A stretch of 64,000 nucleotides of DNA from Bradyrhizobium sp. WSM1417 (GCF_000515415.1 NZ_KI911783.1:3214392-3278391), one strand, 5' to 3'; counted from the first letter of the stretch, positions 33,529 through 41,944 are shown. Notes: generated from the sequence alone by a model not told the origin. Made by a program: numbers and translations.

Positions 33529-33918
33529 CTAGCCTCCCAGAGTGTCCGCGAGGAGGAAGCCGCAACTGACGGCCGCGAGGCAGAGCACGACCGAGACCGC
33601 GACATTTCCGAGCGCATGCATCGCCTCGCCGTTGCGCGCCAGCGTCAGCGTTTGAAGGCTGAACGAGGACACCGTGGTGTAGCAGCCGAGAAAGCCGGTG
33701 ACCGCGAACAGCCAAGGATCGGGCGCGGCGAAGGCCGAGCCGGGATGGGTCGCCAATGCGCCAAAAATGCCGATCAGAAAGGCGCCGGTGACGTTGATAG
33801 TGACGGTGCCCCACGGAAACGTCTCGCCCAGCCGCCGCGCGATCGCGCCGGAGATGAAATAGCGCGCACAGCCGCCGAGCACGCTGCCGATCATGATCGC
33901 AAGCACTCCGTTCAGCAC
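33529..33918 (-). CDS. crcB: Fluoride channel subunit CrcB (divergent copy)
   Basis: 129 residues from GTG 33918 (MLNGVLAIMIGSVLGG); other possible starts are 33906 and 33894. Four membrane helices. GGCARYFISG and INVTGAFLIGIFGAL are kept, but the usual TTFSTFS signature reads GFLGCYTTVSSFSL. With the neighbouring canonical copy this looks like a heterodimeric Fluc pair in which the two subunits have specialised. It follows the MFS gene by 16 nt. Confidence 0.9.
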   Translation of the reverse strand: MLNGVLAIMIGSVLGGCARYFISGAIARRLGETFPWGTVTINVTGAFLIGIFGALATHPGSAFAAPDPWLFAVTGFLGCYTTVSSFSLQTLTLARNGEAMHALGNVAVSVVLCLAAVSCGFLLADTLGG

Positions 33919-33934
33919 GGCGAACAGCCCCCCG

Positions 33935-35146
33935 TCATCGTTTCTCCTCCGTTGCCAGCCCGTTGCCGACGGCAAATAGTCCCATGAGTGCGACCAGCGC
34001 GAAGCCGAGCCCCGCCAGGAACGTGCCGGCCGGACCATAGGCATCCCACAGCGCACCGGCGATCACGCTTGCGGCCAGCAAGGCAAGGCCGGTGAACAGG
34101 TTGAAATAGCCGAACGCAGTGCCGCGCAAGCTCGGTGGCGCTGCGTCGGCGACGAGGGCCGAGAGCAGGCCTTGCGTCAATCCCATGTGGAGTCCCCACA
34201 GCACGACGCCGAGGGCGAGGCCCCCGAAATTTGGCAGCAGCGCCAGCGCGAGATCGGCGCCGGCGAGGAAGACGAGGCCGAGCGCGAGCAGGCCGGTGCG
34301 GTTGATGCGGTCCGAGAGCACGCCGGCCGGATAGGCCGACAACGCATAGACGATGTTCATCAGCACCAGCACGGCCGGCACCCACATCGCATTGAGCCCG
34401 ATGTTCTGTGCGCGCAGGATCAGAAAGGCCTCGCTGAAACGCGCCAGCGTGAACACGACGCCAACCGCGACCACACGCCAGTACAGGGATCCAAGCTGCC
34501 GCATCGCGGCGATGTTCAGCGGATTCCTTGACGGCTCCCGGCCTGGATCCGGCTCCGGCTCGCTCACCGCGAACGCGATCAGTCCGAACGACAGGAAGCC
34601 CGGCAGCACGGCCACCCAGAACACCATCGTAAAATTGTCCGCCGTCCACCACATCAGGCCGATCGCCATGAGTGGCCCCACGAACGCACCGATGGTGTCG
34701 AGCGACTGACGCAGGCCGAAGCTCGCGCCGCGCAGACCGATGGGTGCGATATCGGCGATCAGTGCGTCGCGCGGCGCGCCGCGAATCCCCTTGCCGACGC
34801 GGTCAATGAAGCGCGCGGCAACCAGCCATTCGACGCTGGGGGCAAGCGGGAACAGCGGTTTTGTCAGCGCGGCGAGCCCGTAGCCTAGCGCGGCGAGCAA
34901 TTTGCGCCGGCCGAGCCAGTCGGACAACGCGCCGGAGAAGATCTTCGTGATCGAGGCGGTCGCTTCGGCAATGCCCTCGATGAAGCCGACGGTGAGCGTG
35001 GAGGCGCCGAGCACGGTGACGAGATAGACCGGCAGCAGTGCGTGGATCATCTCGGAAGAGACGTCCATCAGCATCGAGACGAAGCCGAGCACCCAGATCC
35101 CCCTGGGCAGCCCCGCACGTGCAGCATTCGGTGTTGTCGTCGTCAC
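33935..35146 (-). CDS. MFS transporter led by a fluoride riboswitch
   Basis: 403 residues from GTG 35146, with GAGGAGAAG upstream. The frame is open to 35287, but that part lies in the riboswitch leader and includes the terminator. Twelve membrane helices. The opening GFVSMLMDVSSEMIHALLPVYLV (shortened) is typical of a widespread MFS group often near stress genes; RFIDRVGKGIRGAPRDAL is its cytosolic-loop signature. It heads the operon with crcB, crcB and DUF190. Its substrate is unknown; fluoride-linked export is an inference from the riboswitch. Confidence 0.88.
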   Translation of the reverse strand: MTTTTPNAARAGLPRGIWVLGFVSMLMDVSSEMIHALLPVYLVTVLGASTLTVGFIEGIAEATASITKIFSGALSDWLGRRKLLAALGYGLAALTKPLFPLAPSVEWLVAARFIDRVGKGIRGAPRDALIADIAPIGLRGASFGLRQSLDTIGAFVGPLMAIGLMWWTADNFTMVFWVAVLPGFLSFGLIAFAVSEPEPDPGREPSRNPLNIAAMRQLGSLYWRVVAVGVVFTLARFSEAFLILRAQNIGLNAMWVPAVLVLMNIVYALSAYPAGVLSDRINRTGLLALGLVFLAGADLALALLPNFGGLALGVVLWGLHMGLTQGLLSALVADAAPPSLRGTAFGYFNLFTGLALLAASVIAGALWDAYGPAGTFLAGLGFALVALMGLFAVGNGLATEEKR

Positions 35147-35215
35147 GTCCAGGACTTCTCCTCGGCCTCTGCTTGACCTCTCCTTGGCCGCTCCTTGCCC
35201 TCGCGTCCAGGCAAC

Positions 35216-35240
35216 AAAAAACCCGCCGGCGGCGGGTTCG
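35216..35240 (-). terminator. Riboswitch-controlled intrinsic terminator
   Basis: Minus strand AACCCGCC-GCC-GGCGGGTT followed by a run of six T, placed between the aptamer and the MFS start codon. An upstream GGCGGG (35254-35249) can pair with the left arm CCCGCC (35236-35231), giving a mutually exclusive antiterminator. This supports control by transcription attenuation. Confidence 0.8.
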
Positions 35241-35287
35241 TCCATGCTCCCGCCGAAGGCAGAGGCCTGAAAATTGCCCCTCCTCAA

Positions 35288-35350
35288 GCAGGAGTCATCA
35301 GCCCACTACGGTCACAGGCCGCCGGGCGGTTGTCGGGGGACTCCATCCCC
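35288..35350 (-). promoter_or_regulatory. Fluoride riboswitch (crcB motif)
   Basis: Reading the minus strand from 35350: GGGGATGGAGTCCCCC forms the first hairpin (GGGG 35350-35347 with CCCC 35339-35336). ACAACCGCCC and GTGGGC form the second helix (GCCC 35327-35324 with GGGC 35304-35301). TGATGACTCCTGC closes the aptamer. GGAGT (35344-35340) pairs with ACTCC (35295-35291) in the expected pseudoknot. Layout and conserved bases match the fluoride aptamer, with compensatory changes relative to the Pseudomonas version (GGCAU/AUGCC there). Downstream genes encode CrcB fluoride channels. Confidence 0.92.
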
Positions 35351-35642
35351 ATCTGTCCGGCCAGCCTAACATGGAAATGGCGCCGGACAAGTGGGCGGGG
35401 TGCTCTGTCCCGTGGCCCGTTCTTCCGGGAGCGCACGGCGCATGATGGCATGCCGTGCCACGATCGCGCAGTCCGCGGCGCGAGCGCGGCAACATGGCGG
35501 CAGCTTGCGTAATGCTTCGCAATGCCCGAGCCGCAAGTCCTAACGCGCAAATCCCTAACTGGAATGTGAAGCGCAAGCGATCTTCGGACTTTGCGGCAAG
35601 GCGATTGCATGTCACCATCGCGTCATACGACGGGAGGCTGCG
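35351..35642. other. Divergent promoter region between the fluoride operon and the DUF1194 gene
   Basis: About 290 nt with no supported gene. It must contain the minus-strand promoter of the riboswitch transcript, just beyond 35350, and the plus-strand promoter of the DUF1194 gene, whose ribosome site GGGAGGCTGCG is at 35631-35641. No strong palindrome or known operator is seen. Confidence 0.5.
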
Positions 35643-36512
35643 ATGCGCTTGCTGTTCTCGATCGGGGCTGTGCTGGTGACCGGCATGTTCGCCGGAGGGG
35701 ACGTCGCGGGCATCGCGGCACCAGGACCCAAGTTTGAGTCGCCTAAAATTCAGCCGCAGCGGCAAGCAGCCGACAGGGACGCGCAGACGGTCGATGTCGA
35801 GCTGATCCTCGCCGTCGACGTCTCCTACTCCATGGACATGGACGAGCTCGCGGTCCAGCGCGAAGGCTATGCGCAGGCGATCCAGTCGAAGGAATTCCTG
35901 CAGGCGCTGAAGCTGGGCCCGAACGGCCGGATCGCGGTGACCTATTTCGAGTGGGCCGCCTCGACCGACCAGAAGATCATCATTCCGTGGCGCCTGATCG
36001 ACGGACCGGAGACCGCCGATGCCGTCGCCGCCGAAATCCTGAAGACGCCGATCCGGCGCGCCTCGCGCACCTCGATCTCCGGAGCGATCACTTTCGCAAT
36101 GCCGCTGTTCGATGAGGATCCCTATCGGGGCTTGCGCCGCGTGATCGACATTTCCGGCGACGGTCCCAACAACAATGGCACACCGGTCACGATCGCGCGG
36201 GACGCTGCGATCGAGAAGGGTATCGTCATCAACGGCCTGCCGATCATGGTCAAGGAGCCGTCCTATTCGACCATGGATATCGATAATCTCGACTTCTACT
36301 ATGAGGATTGCGTCATCGGCGGCCCCGGTTCTTTCGTCATCACGATCAAGGACCGCGACAAGTTCAAGGAAGCCATCCGCACCAAGCTCTTGATGGAGGT
36401 TGCGGGCCGTATGCCGGAGCGCCCCGTGATGCGCGTTGCGGACAAAGACAAGGAGCCGCGTGTGAACTGCATGATCGGCGAGAAGATCTGGTCGGACCGC
36501 TGGGGGCGCTGA
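35643..36512 (+). CDS. DUF1194 (von Willebrand A-like) exported protein
   Basis: 289 residues with a signal peptide (residues 1-25, cleavage near GIAA|P). The VWA-like domain (about 50-270) has the MIDAS motif DVSYSMD, TYFEWAAS, RRASRTSISGAITFA and VIDISGDGPNNNG. It belongs to DUF1194, a common periplasmic family in rhizobia without known function; a metal-dependent protein-binding role is likely from the MIDAS. Clear ribosome site. Divergent from the riboswitch operon. Confidence 0.85.
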   Translation: MRLLFSIGAVLVTGMFAGGDVAGIAAPGPKFESPKIQPQRQAADRDAQTVDVELILAVDVSYSMDMDELAVQREGYAQAIQSKEFLQALKLGPNGRIAVTYFEWAASTDQKIIIPWRLIDGPETADAVAAEILKTPIRRASRTSISGAITFAMPLFDEDPYRGLRRVIDISGDGPNNNGTPVTIARDAAIEKGIVINGLPIMVKEPSYSTMDIDNLDFYYEDCVIGGPGSFVITIKDRDKFKEAIRTKLLMEVAGRMPERPVMRVADKDKEPRVNCMIGEKIWSDRWGR

Positions 36513-36561
36513 CGCGCTACCCCCGATGAGGCCATTTGCTGGCTTCGCCCCGCGGTTGAAT

Positions 36562-36576
36562 TTAACCGTTCGTTAA
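36562..36576 (+). promoter_or_regulatory. CtrA-like box TTAA-N7-TTAA
   Basis: TTAA (36562-36565), seven bases CCGTTCG, TTAA (36573-36576). It fits the CtrA full-site consensus of alphaproteobacteria exactly. It lies a few bases before the GTG at 36580 and 103 nt before the alternative ATG at 36679. TTAA is rare in this GC-rich sequence, so chance is less likely. Confidence 0.5.
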
Positions 36577-36579
36577 TCG

Positions 36580-37311
36580 GTGAGTGGCCCTAATCCAATT
36601 GTTTCCGTCAATGACCTGATATTGCTGGCCGGCGCGCAGACGAAGGCGGGTTTGTCAGACTGGTCCGCCGAGCAACCAATGGCCATCGTCACGCAGAGCA
36701 CCAGCCAGATTTCTCCTGCCAGCGAGCGGGTCTATCACCAGAGCAACCTGCTCGGTGAATGGAAGGGCAATTGGGCGGGAAACAATCAGGCCGTCGGCTT
36801 CAAGGTCGTGAACATCCGCGGCGCCCGCGCGCAGGTGGAATACACCCATAACGGGCACACCGAACGTGGTTTTGGCAAGGTCGACGGTGCAACCATCAGC
36901 TTCGGTTCGGTCACGATCGGGACCAAGAACGGCAAGAATGCGGCGCTCGTGTTCTCCGCCGGCGGCGGTCAGGCCAGTGCATCACTTGAAAAACAGGCGC
37001 CGCCGGCCTCCGAAAGCCGTCTCATCGGAAGCTGGGGTGGCTATTCGGCCGACAACAACAAGAGCGCGAGCTTCCGGGTCGTCTCCATCACCGGCAACGA
37101 GGCGCTGGTCACGACCACGATCGACGGCGTCACCCGGCAGGGCACCGGCATCGTCTACAAGAACGTGGTCATGTTCGGACAAACGCAGATATCGACGGAC
37201 GACGGAAAGAACGGCAAGGTCATCTTCCAGGTCGGAAACAAATCTTTCCAGGTAGGGGTGACGAAATTACCGTCGTCCGACACGTCGTCCTCGGTGGACA
37301 GGACGGCGTAG
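36580..37311 (+). CDS. Tandem-domain protein of unknown function
   Basis: 243 residues if started at GTG 36580, which has no ribosome site; ATG 36679 (MAIVTQSTSQ) would give 210 residues and leave room for a leader. The body is two copies of one beta-rich domain of about 70 residues: LGEWKGNWAGNNQAVGFKVV (about 58-130) and IGSWGGYSADNNKSASFRVV (about 148-220). Both have internal xGxGxVxxxxxxFGxxxI and DGKNGK/KNGKN segments. No signal peptide is visible, and no known family is recognised. A CtrA-like box sits upstream. Confidence 0.65.
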   Translation: MSGPNPIVSVNDLILLAGAQTKAGLSDWSAEQPMAIVTQSTSQISPASERVYHQSNLLGEWKGNWAGNNQAVGFKVVNIRGARAQVEYTHNGHTERGFGKVDGATISFGSVTIGTKNGKNAALVFSAGGGQASASLEKQAPPASESRLIGSWGGYSADNNKSASFRVVSITGNEALVTTTIDGVTRQGTGIVYKNVVMFGQTQISTDDGKNGKVIFQVGNKSFQVGVTKLPSSDTSSSVDRTA

Positions 37312-37315
37312 CCGA

Positions 37316-37507
37316 TCACGGCTGCTGCTCGCCGGACCGCGTCAGCGCCTTCAATTGCCGCTCGACCTGACGCAAGGCGTCGCGGGCGGGCGCCAAAGCG
37401 CCATTGCCGATCATTTGCGGCGGCCAGCTTACGTTGCGGCGCGAGCGAGGCAAGGATGTCGGCGCCAGGCGTGGCTGCAGCATCAGCATGGCCATATGCC
37501 GCAGCAA
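37316..37507 (-). CDS. Possible small protein, weakly supported
   Basis: 63 residues, Met- and Arg-rich start (MLRHMAMLMLQPRLAP), helical end (DALRQVERQLKALTRSG). No ribosome site and no recognised family. It lies convergent to the tandem-domain gene and fills the only space left between it and the methyltransferase gene. It may be non-coding. Confidence 0.3.
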   Translation of the reverse strand: MLRHMAMLMLQPRLAPTSLPRSRRNVSWPPQMIGNGALAPARDALRQVERQLKALTRSGEQQP

Positions 37508-37526
37508 TGCGCCGGAATGGGGAAGA

Positions 37527-38585
37527 TCAGATCCGCGCCTCCAGAATCAGATTGAAGGGCGTTTCAGCAGCGCGGCGGAAGCGCGTCAGTCCGCCCTCTC
37601 GCGCGACCTTGCGCAGCCTTGCCTCGCCCGCTTGCGCGCCCAGTGCGAGGCCCACCTCCTGGTCGAGCGAGGCCGGCGTGCAGATCATGGTCGACGCCGC
37701 ATAATAGACCCGCCCGACCGGGTTGAGATTGTCCTCGAGGCGGTCGCCTGCGAACGGCTCGACCAGCATGCAGGTGCCGTCCTTTGCCATGGTCTCGCGC
37801 ACGTGGCCGATGGCGCCGACGGGATCGCCCATGTCATGCAGGCAATCGAAGAAGCAGACGAGATCATAGCCCTCGGCCGGATAGGTCTTGGCGGAATGAA
37901 CAGCGAAGCTGACCCGGTCGCCCAATCTGGCTTCGGTGGCCGCCTTTCGCGCGGCCTCGATCGAACCCTCATGATAGTCGAAGCCGTAGAAGCGGGAGTT
38001 CGGGAAGGCTTCCGCCATCAGCCGTGTCGAGACGCCGTGCCCGCAGCCGACATCGGCGACCTTGGCGCCGCGCTTCAGCTTGTCCACGACGCCGTCGAGC
38101 GCGGGCAGCCATTCCTGCACCAGATGATGCATGTACCCGGTCCGGAAAAAGCGGGCGGTGCCGCAGAACAGGCACTCGCTGCGCCGGTTCCAGCCGACGC
38201 CCTTGCCGGATTTGAATGCGTCCGAGACCTTCGGCTCGTCGAGAAACGCCGAGGCAATGACATTGCCGAATGCGCCGAGGAACACCGGACTGTCCTCATC
38301 GGCAAGCGCCATCGCCTGCTCCGGCAGCATCGAGAATTTTGCCGAAGCGGAATCGTATTCGATGTAGCCGGACGCCGCCTGGCTCGCGAGCCATTCGCGG
38401 ACGTAGCGCTCCGCCGTCCCGGTGGCGCTTGCGAGCTCGGACGAGTTCATCGGTCCCTTGGCGGCAAGGGTACGGTAGAGACCGAGCTTGTCCCCGAGAA
38501 GGACCAGCGACGCATTCATCGCCGCCCCGAATTCGGTGACCATCTTGCCCATAAAGGCATTCAACCTGTCGGAATTGACCTCCAT
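37527..38585 (-). CDS. Class I SAM-dependent methyltransferase with N-terminal winged helix
   Basis: 352 residues from ATG 38585 behind CGGAGGCTG. The N-terminal part (about 15-85) is a dimerisation/winged-helix module (LASATGTAERYVREWLASQ), as in plant-type O-methyltransferases and the Rv2258c group. The SAM-binding core starts at AKVADVGCGHGVSTRLM, with FYGFDYHEGSIEAARK and FDCLHDMGDPVGA. The methyl acceptor is unknown. It appears monocistronic. Confidence 0.85.
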   Translation of the reverse strand: MEVNSDRLNAFMGKMVTEFGAAMNASLVLLGDKLGLYRTLAAKGPMNSSELASATGTAERYVREWLASQAASGYIEYDSASAKFSMLPEQAMALADEDSPVFLGAFGNVIASAFLDEPKVSDAFKSGKGVGWNRRSECLFCGTARFFRTGYMHHLVQEWLPALDGVVDKLKRGAKVADVGCGHGVSTRLMAEAFPNSRFYGFDYHEGSIEAARKAATEARLGDRVSFAVHSAKTYPAEGYDLVCFFDCLHDMGDPVGAIGHVRETMAKDGTCMLVEPFAGDRLEDNLNPVGRVYYAASTMICTPASLDQEVGLALGAQAGEARLRKVAREGGLTRFRRAAETPFNLILEARI

Positions 38586-38753
38586 GACAGCCTCCGTGCT
38601 GACGCGCCCCCTTAGGTGGGTCAATCCGGCATGCGGGAAGTTCAAACTGGCAGGAAAACGTGATCCCGGAACTCAAGGGAAGACTGGTGTCGCTATACTG
38701 GCATTCATGATGTCTGGTGGGTATAACTCGCAGGCTTTTCGACGGTTATTAGG

Positions 38754-39356
38754 ATGTCCAGGCTTACACGCTCTTGCGGTCTCGCGGTTTTTCTTGCCCT
38801 GCTCTGCCTCGGGGAAGCGCCGGCTCATGCGCAAGGCGCACCCCTGCAATATTGGATCCCCGGCGGACCTTTCGGCTTCGGCGGCGTTGCCGGCCAGAGC
38901 GCCGACAGCTACGGCAATTTCCCCAGCTTCAATGGCGGCGACGCAAGCGGCCGCAGCAATTTTGCGAACGGCTTCTTTGTCGGCAGCCAGCATGGCAATC
39001 TCAATTGGAGCGGTCTCAGCTCGGCCGGACTGAGCGGCAATTTCAGCGCGCTCTCCTACGACAGCACGCAGTTCGGCTACAACATCAAGACCGCGGGCGG
39101 GATGCCCCTCACGTTCTTTGCCGGTTTCGACACCCTGAAATACGGCAACGGCATCGGCAGCTCGCTTGCGCCGCTCACCTCCAGCGCTGCGCCCGGCTAT
39201 GGTGCATTCGCGGGTGTCGAGTTCAAGCCGACCTCCAACCTCAGCCTGTCGTTCGGCGCCGGCTTCACCCAGCAGGACTCGGGCCGCATGGATAGCGATC
39301 TCAGATCGAACATGCTGCCCGGCGAGTCGCCGGCGTTGAGTGGCCTTCGGCGCTAA
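38754..39356 (+). CDS. Outer-membrane beta-barrel-like exported protein
   Basis: 200 residues with a signal peptide cleaved after AHA (residue 26). The mature part is rich in Gly, Ser, Asn and aromatic residues, with alternating strands such as FGYNIKTAGGMPLTFFAGFD and LSLSFGAGFTQQ. It reads like a small outer-membrane barrel or a porin-like autotransporter fragment, but lacks a C-terminal Phe. Ribosome site weak. Convergent with the RNA methyltransferase gene. Confidence 0.6.
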   Translation: MSRLTRSCGLAVFLALLCLGEAPAHAQGAPLQYWIPGGPFGFGGVAGQSADSYGNFPSFNGGDASGRSNFANGFFVGSQHGNLNWSGLSSAGLSGNFSALSYDSTQFGYNIKTAGGMPLTFFAGFDTLKYGNGIGSSLAPLTSSAAPGYGAFAGVEFKPTSNLSLSFGAGFTQQDSGRMDSDLRSNMLPGESPALSGLRR

Positions 39357-40592
39357 CTAGCGCGTGAACTTCGCAACGAGCTCGACATGCGGCGTGTGGC
39401 GGAACTGATCCACCGGCACGACCACATCGATCTTGTAGCCGCCATCGATCAGCAGCCGCGCGTCGCGGGCAAATGTCGCGACGTTGCAGGAGACCGCGAC
39501 CACCACAGGCACCTTGCTCACGGCGAGCTTCAAGGCCTGCGCCTGCGCGCCCTGGCGCGGCGGGTCGAACACGACGGCGTCGAAATCGCGCAGCTCCGGC
39601 GCCACCAGGGGACGGCGGAACAGATCGCGCGGCTCGGCCTTGAGCGGCTTGAGCCCCGGCGTGCGCGCGGCTTTTTCGAGCGCTGCAATGGCGCCGGCGT
39701 CGTTGTCATGGGCGGTGACGCGGGCCTTCTCGGCGACCCGCAACGCAAACGGGCCGACGCCGCAGAAGAGATCGAGAACGTTCTTCGCCTTGCCGATGCG
39801 CTCCGCGACGAGCGACGCAAGCGTCTCTTCGCCGGCCACGGTCGCCTGCAGGAACGAGCCCGGCGGCAGCGTCACCTCGGCGCGGCCCATCTGCACGGTC
39901 GGCGGCAGGCGTTGCAGCACCAGTTCGCCGTGCCGTGTCAGCCGCGCCAGGCGGTGCTGCTCGGCGACGCGCGAGAGCGCCGTCACGAGCGGCGTAGGCA
40001 GCGGGCCGGAGCCGCGCACGTCAATGTCGAGACCGTTGGCGGTCGCGGTGACCTGGATGTCCAGCGGTTTCGTCACCGGCATTTTGGACGTCAGCAGCTC
40101 GGCGAGCGCCCAGCCGGCATCGAGTGCACCCTCGAGCCCGGGATCCAGGATCGGGCAGCGATCGATCGGGATGACGTCGTGCGCGCTGGCAGCCGAGAAG
40201 CCGACCTTGAGGATGTCATGGGTGCCGAACCGGCCGTGCAGCGTGATGCGCCTGCGTCCCGCACCGTGGGCATCGACCAGTGGCGCCACCTCGCAGTCGA
40301 TGCCGGCCTGGGCCAGGGTCTCGACCACGATGCCGCGCTTCCAGGCGTGATACGGTTCAGCCGCCCAGTGCTGGATCGCGCAGCCGCCACAGACGCCGAA
40401 ATGCGGACAGAACGGCGCGACGCGCTCGGGGCTGGCGACATCCACCGCCAGCAGCTTGCGGCGGTCGGGATGATTGCCGACGACATGATCGACCTCGACG
40501 GTCTCGCCGCCGAGCGTGTAGGGCACATAGACGGGATCGCCGGCGTCGAGCGAGACGCCGTCGCCGCGATGGCCGACGTGATCGATCGTCAT
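39357..40592 (-). CDS. RNA m5U methyltransferase (TrmA/RlmD family)
   Basis: 411 residues from ATG 40592. Four Cys for an iron-sulphur cluster are present as [10 protein letters not shown] and IDRC. The SAM domain has [20 protein letters not shown] and the catalytic Cys in [14 protein letters not shown]. It methylates a uridine in 23S rRNA (RlmD type) or tRNA; the exact site cannot be set. It is coupled to tlyA (stop and start 4 nt apart), so ribosomal modification enzymes are made together. Confidence 0.9.
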   Translation of the reverse strand: MTIDHVGHRGDGVSLDAGDPVYVPYTLGGETVEVDHVVGNHPDRRKLLAVDVASPERVAPFCPHFGVCGGCAIQHWAAEPYHAWKRGIVVETLAQAGIDCEVAPLVDAHGAGRRRITLHGRFGTHDILKVGFSAASAHDVIPIDRCPILDPGLEGALDAGWALAELLTSKMPVTKPLDIQVTATANGLDIDVRGSGPLPTPLVTALSRVAEQHRLARLTRHGELVLQRLPPTVQMGRAEVTLPPGSFLQATVAGEETLASLVAERIGKAKNVLDLFCGVGPFALRVAEKARVTAHDNDAGAIAALEKAARTPGLKPLKAEPRDLFRRPLVAPELRDFDAVVFDPPRQGAQAQALKLAVSKVPVVVAVSCNVATFARDARLLIDGGYKIDVVVPVDQFRHTPHVELVAKFTR

Positions 40593-40596
40593 GCGC

Positions 40597-41331
40597 TCAA
40601 CCACGGCGCGCGCCCAGGAAGAATTCGATATTGCCGTCGCCGCCGGTGATCGCCGACGGGAACACCTCGATATCGGTGCAGCCGAGCGAGGCCGCAAAGG
40701 CGGCGATGTCGTCGCAGATATCGCGGTGCACGGCGGCGTCGCGGACGATGCCCTTCTTGTTGTGCTTCCGGTCCGCCTCGAATTGCGGCTTGATCAGCGC
40801 CAGCAGGCTCATCGGCGCGGCCGCCAGCGACAGGGCCACGGGCAGCACCGTCTTGAGCGAGATGAAGCTGACGTCGATCACGACGACATCGGGCCGCGCC
40901 GGCAAACGCTTGCCGTCATAGGCGCGGATGTCGGTCTCTTCCATCGACACGATCTTGGAGTGACCGCGCAGCGAGGGATGCAGCTGACTGGTGCCGACAT
41001 CGACGGCAAAGACGAGACTGGCGCCGTTGGCCAGCAGCACCTCGGTGAATCCGCCGGTGGACGCGCCGACGTCGAGGCAGACATGGTCCTCGATCTCGAT
41101 CGGGTAGCGCTCCAGCGCGCCGGCGAGCTTGACGCCGCCGCGGGAGACGTAGGGGTGCGCGGGCTCGGCCTGGATCACGGCGTCCTCGGCGATGGTCTCC
41201 GACGGCTTTGCGACCTGCTTGTCGTCGGCGGTGACGAGCCCGGCCTCGATCGCCGCGCGCGCCCGCGCCCGGCTCTCGAACAGGCCGCGCTCGACCAGCA
41301 GAACATCCGCGCGCTTGCGGGCAGGGGACAT
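40597..41331 (-). CDS. tlyA: TlyA-family rRNA 2'-O-methyltransferase
   Basis: 244 residues from the second of two adjacent ATGs, which best fits the spacing from GGAGAG (the other is 41334). An S4 RNA-binding domain (about 3-65; [27 protein letters not shown], shortened) precedes an FtsJ/RrmJ-like SAM domain ([33 protein letters not shown]). TlyA methylates 16S and/or 23S rRNA at a cytidine ribose. Older annotations call it hemolysin A. Next on the strand is the deoxyribosyltransferase-like gene. Confidence 0.93.
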   Translation of the reverse strand: MSPARKRADVLLVERGLFESRARARAAIEAGLVTADDKQVAKPSETIAEDAVIQAEPAHPYVSRGGVKLAGALERYPIEIEDHVCLDVGASTGGFTEVLLANGASLVFAVDVGTSQLHPSLRGHSKIVSMEETDIRAYDGKRLPARPDVVVIDVSFISLKTVLPVALSLAAAPMSLLALIKPQFEADRKHNKKGIVRDAAVHRDICDDIAAFAASLGCTDIEVFPSAITGGDGNIEFFLGARRG

Positions 41332-41357
41332 CATCTCTCCGAAGACACCTGAGGCGC

Positions 41358-41912
41358 TTATGTAGCGATCAATCGCGCGGCCGCCATCCGGACGCAAGCC
41401 TCGAAGGCGGCCAGATCGTGCCAGACGTCGATCGGCATCTGCGCCGGCGTCACCAGCGGGCAACCATGCAGCTCCAGCGCATGGACCATCATGAGATTGT
41501 CGACGAGGCCAAAATCCTCGACCGTCAGCCCCTGCGCGTCGACCAGCCGTCCGTCCTCGGACGTCACGTCCATGAAGCGACCGACACGATCGGCATAGGC
41601 AGCGCCGTCATTGGAATAGGCGAGGCAGAACTTGCGGCGGCCGGCCATGTAGCCGAGCTCGTAGACGGTGCCGGGATCGGCGCCAGCGCCCCGGAACGGC
41701 GTGAGGTTGGCAATGATCGCATCGGCCGCGTCCATCATCGCCTCGTTGCCGCAAAAGATCTGCCGCGAGGCATCGGGAGCGGCGAGGTCGATCTCGTTGT
41801 CGAGGGGATAGAGGCCGGTGAGGCCGTGCGCAGCACAGATCGCGGCCTTCTGCCGGCCGATCTCGACCGCATCTGGCAGGAACACGTCGGGGCCTGCCAG
41901 ATAGATTTTCAT
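41358..41912 (-). CDS. Nucleoside 2-deoxyribosyltransferase-like protein
   Basis: 184 residues from ATG 41912. YLAGPDVFLPDAVEIG, NLTPFRGAGADPGTVYELGYMAGR (shortened) and LVDNLMMVHALELHG match the Rossmann-like NDT family; the Glu in TVYELGY is the usual nucleophile. It exchanges bases on deoxyribonucleosides, or hydrolyses N-glycosidic bonds. It lies between dxs and tlyA, which is not an obvious functional partner. Confidence 0.85.
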   Translation of the reverse strand: MKIYLAGPDVFLPDAVEIGRQKAAICAAHGLTGLYPLDNEIDLAAPDASRQIFCGNEAMMDAADAIIANLTPFRGAGADPGTVYELGYMAGRRKFCLAYSNDGAAYADRVGRFMDVTSEDGRLVDAQGLTVEDFGLVDNLMMVHALELHGCPLVTPAQMPIDVWHDLAAFEACVRMAAARLIAT

Positions 41913-41944
41913 CGAGCTGCTTCGCGGAAGGTCGAAGCTCGCTG

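Noticed and set aside
35147..35287. Upstream N-terminal extension of the MFS transporter
   Set aside because: The open frame runs back through the riboswitch terminator; the GTG at 35146 has a ribosome site and gives a normal MFS start.
40597..41331. Hemolysin function for tlyA
   Set aside because: S4 plus FtsJ-like SAM domain architecture identifies an rRNA methyltransferase; the hemolysin name is historical.
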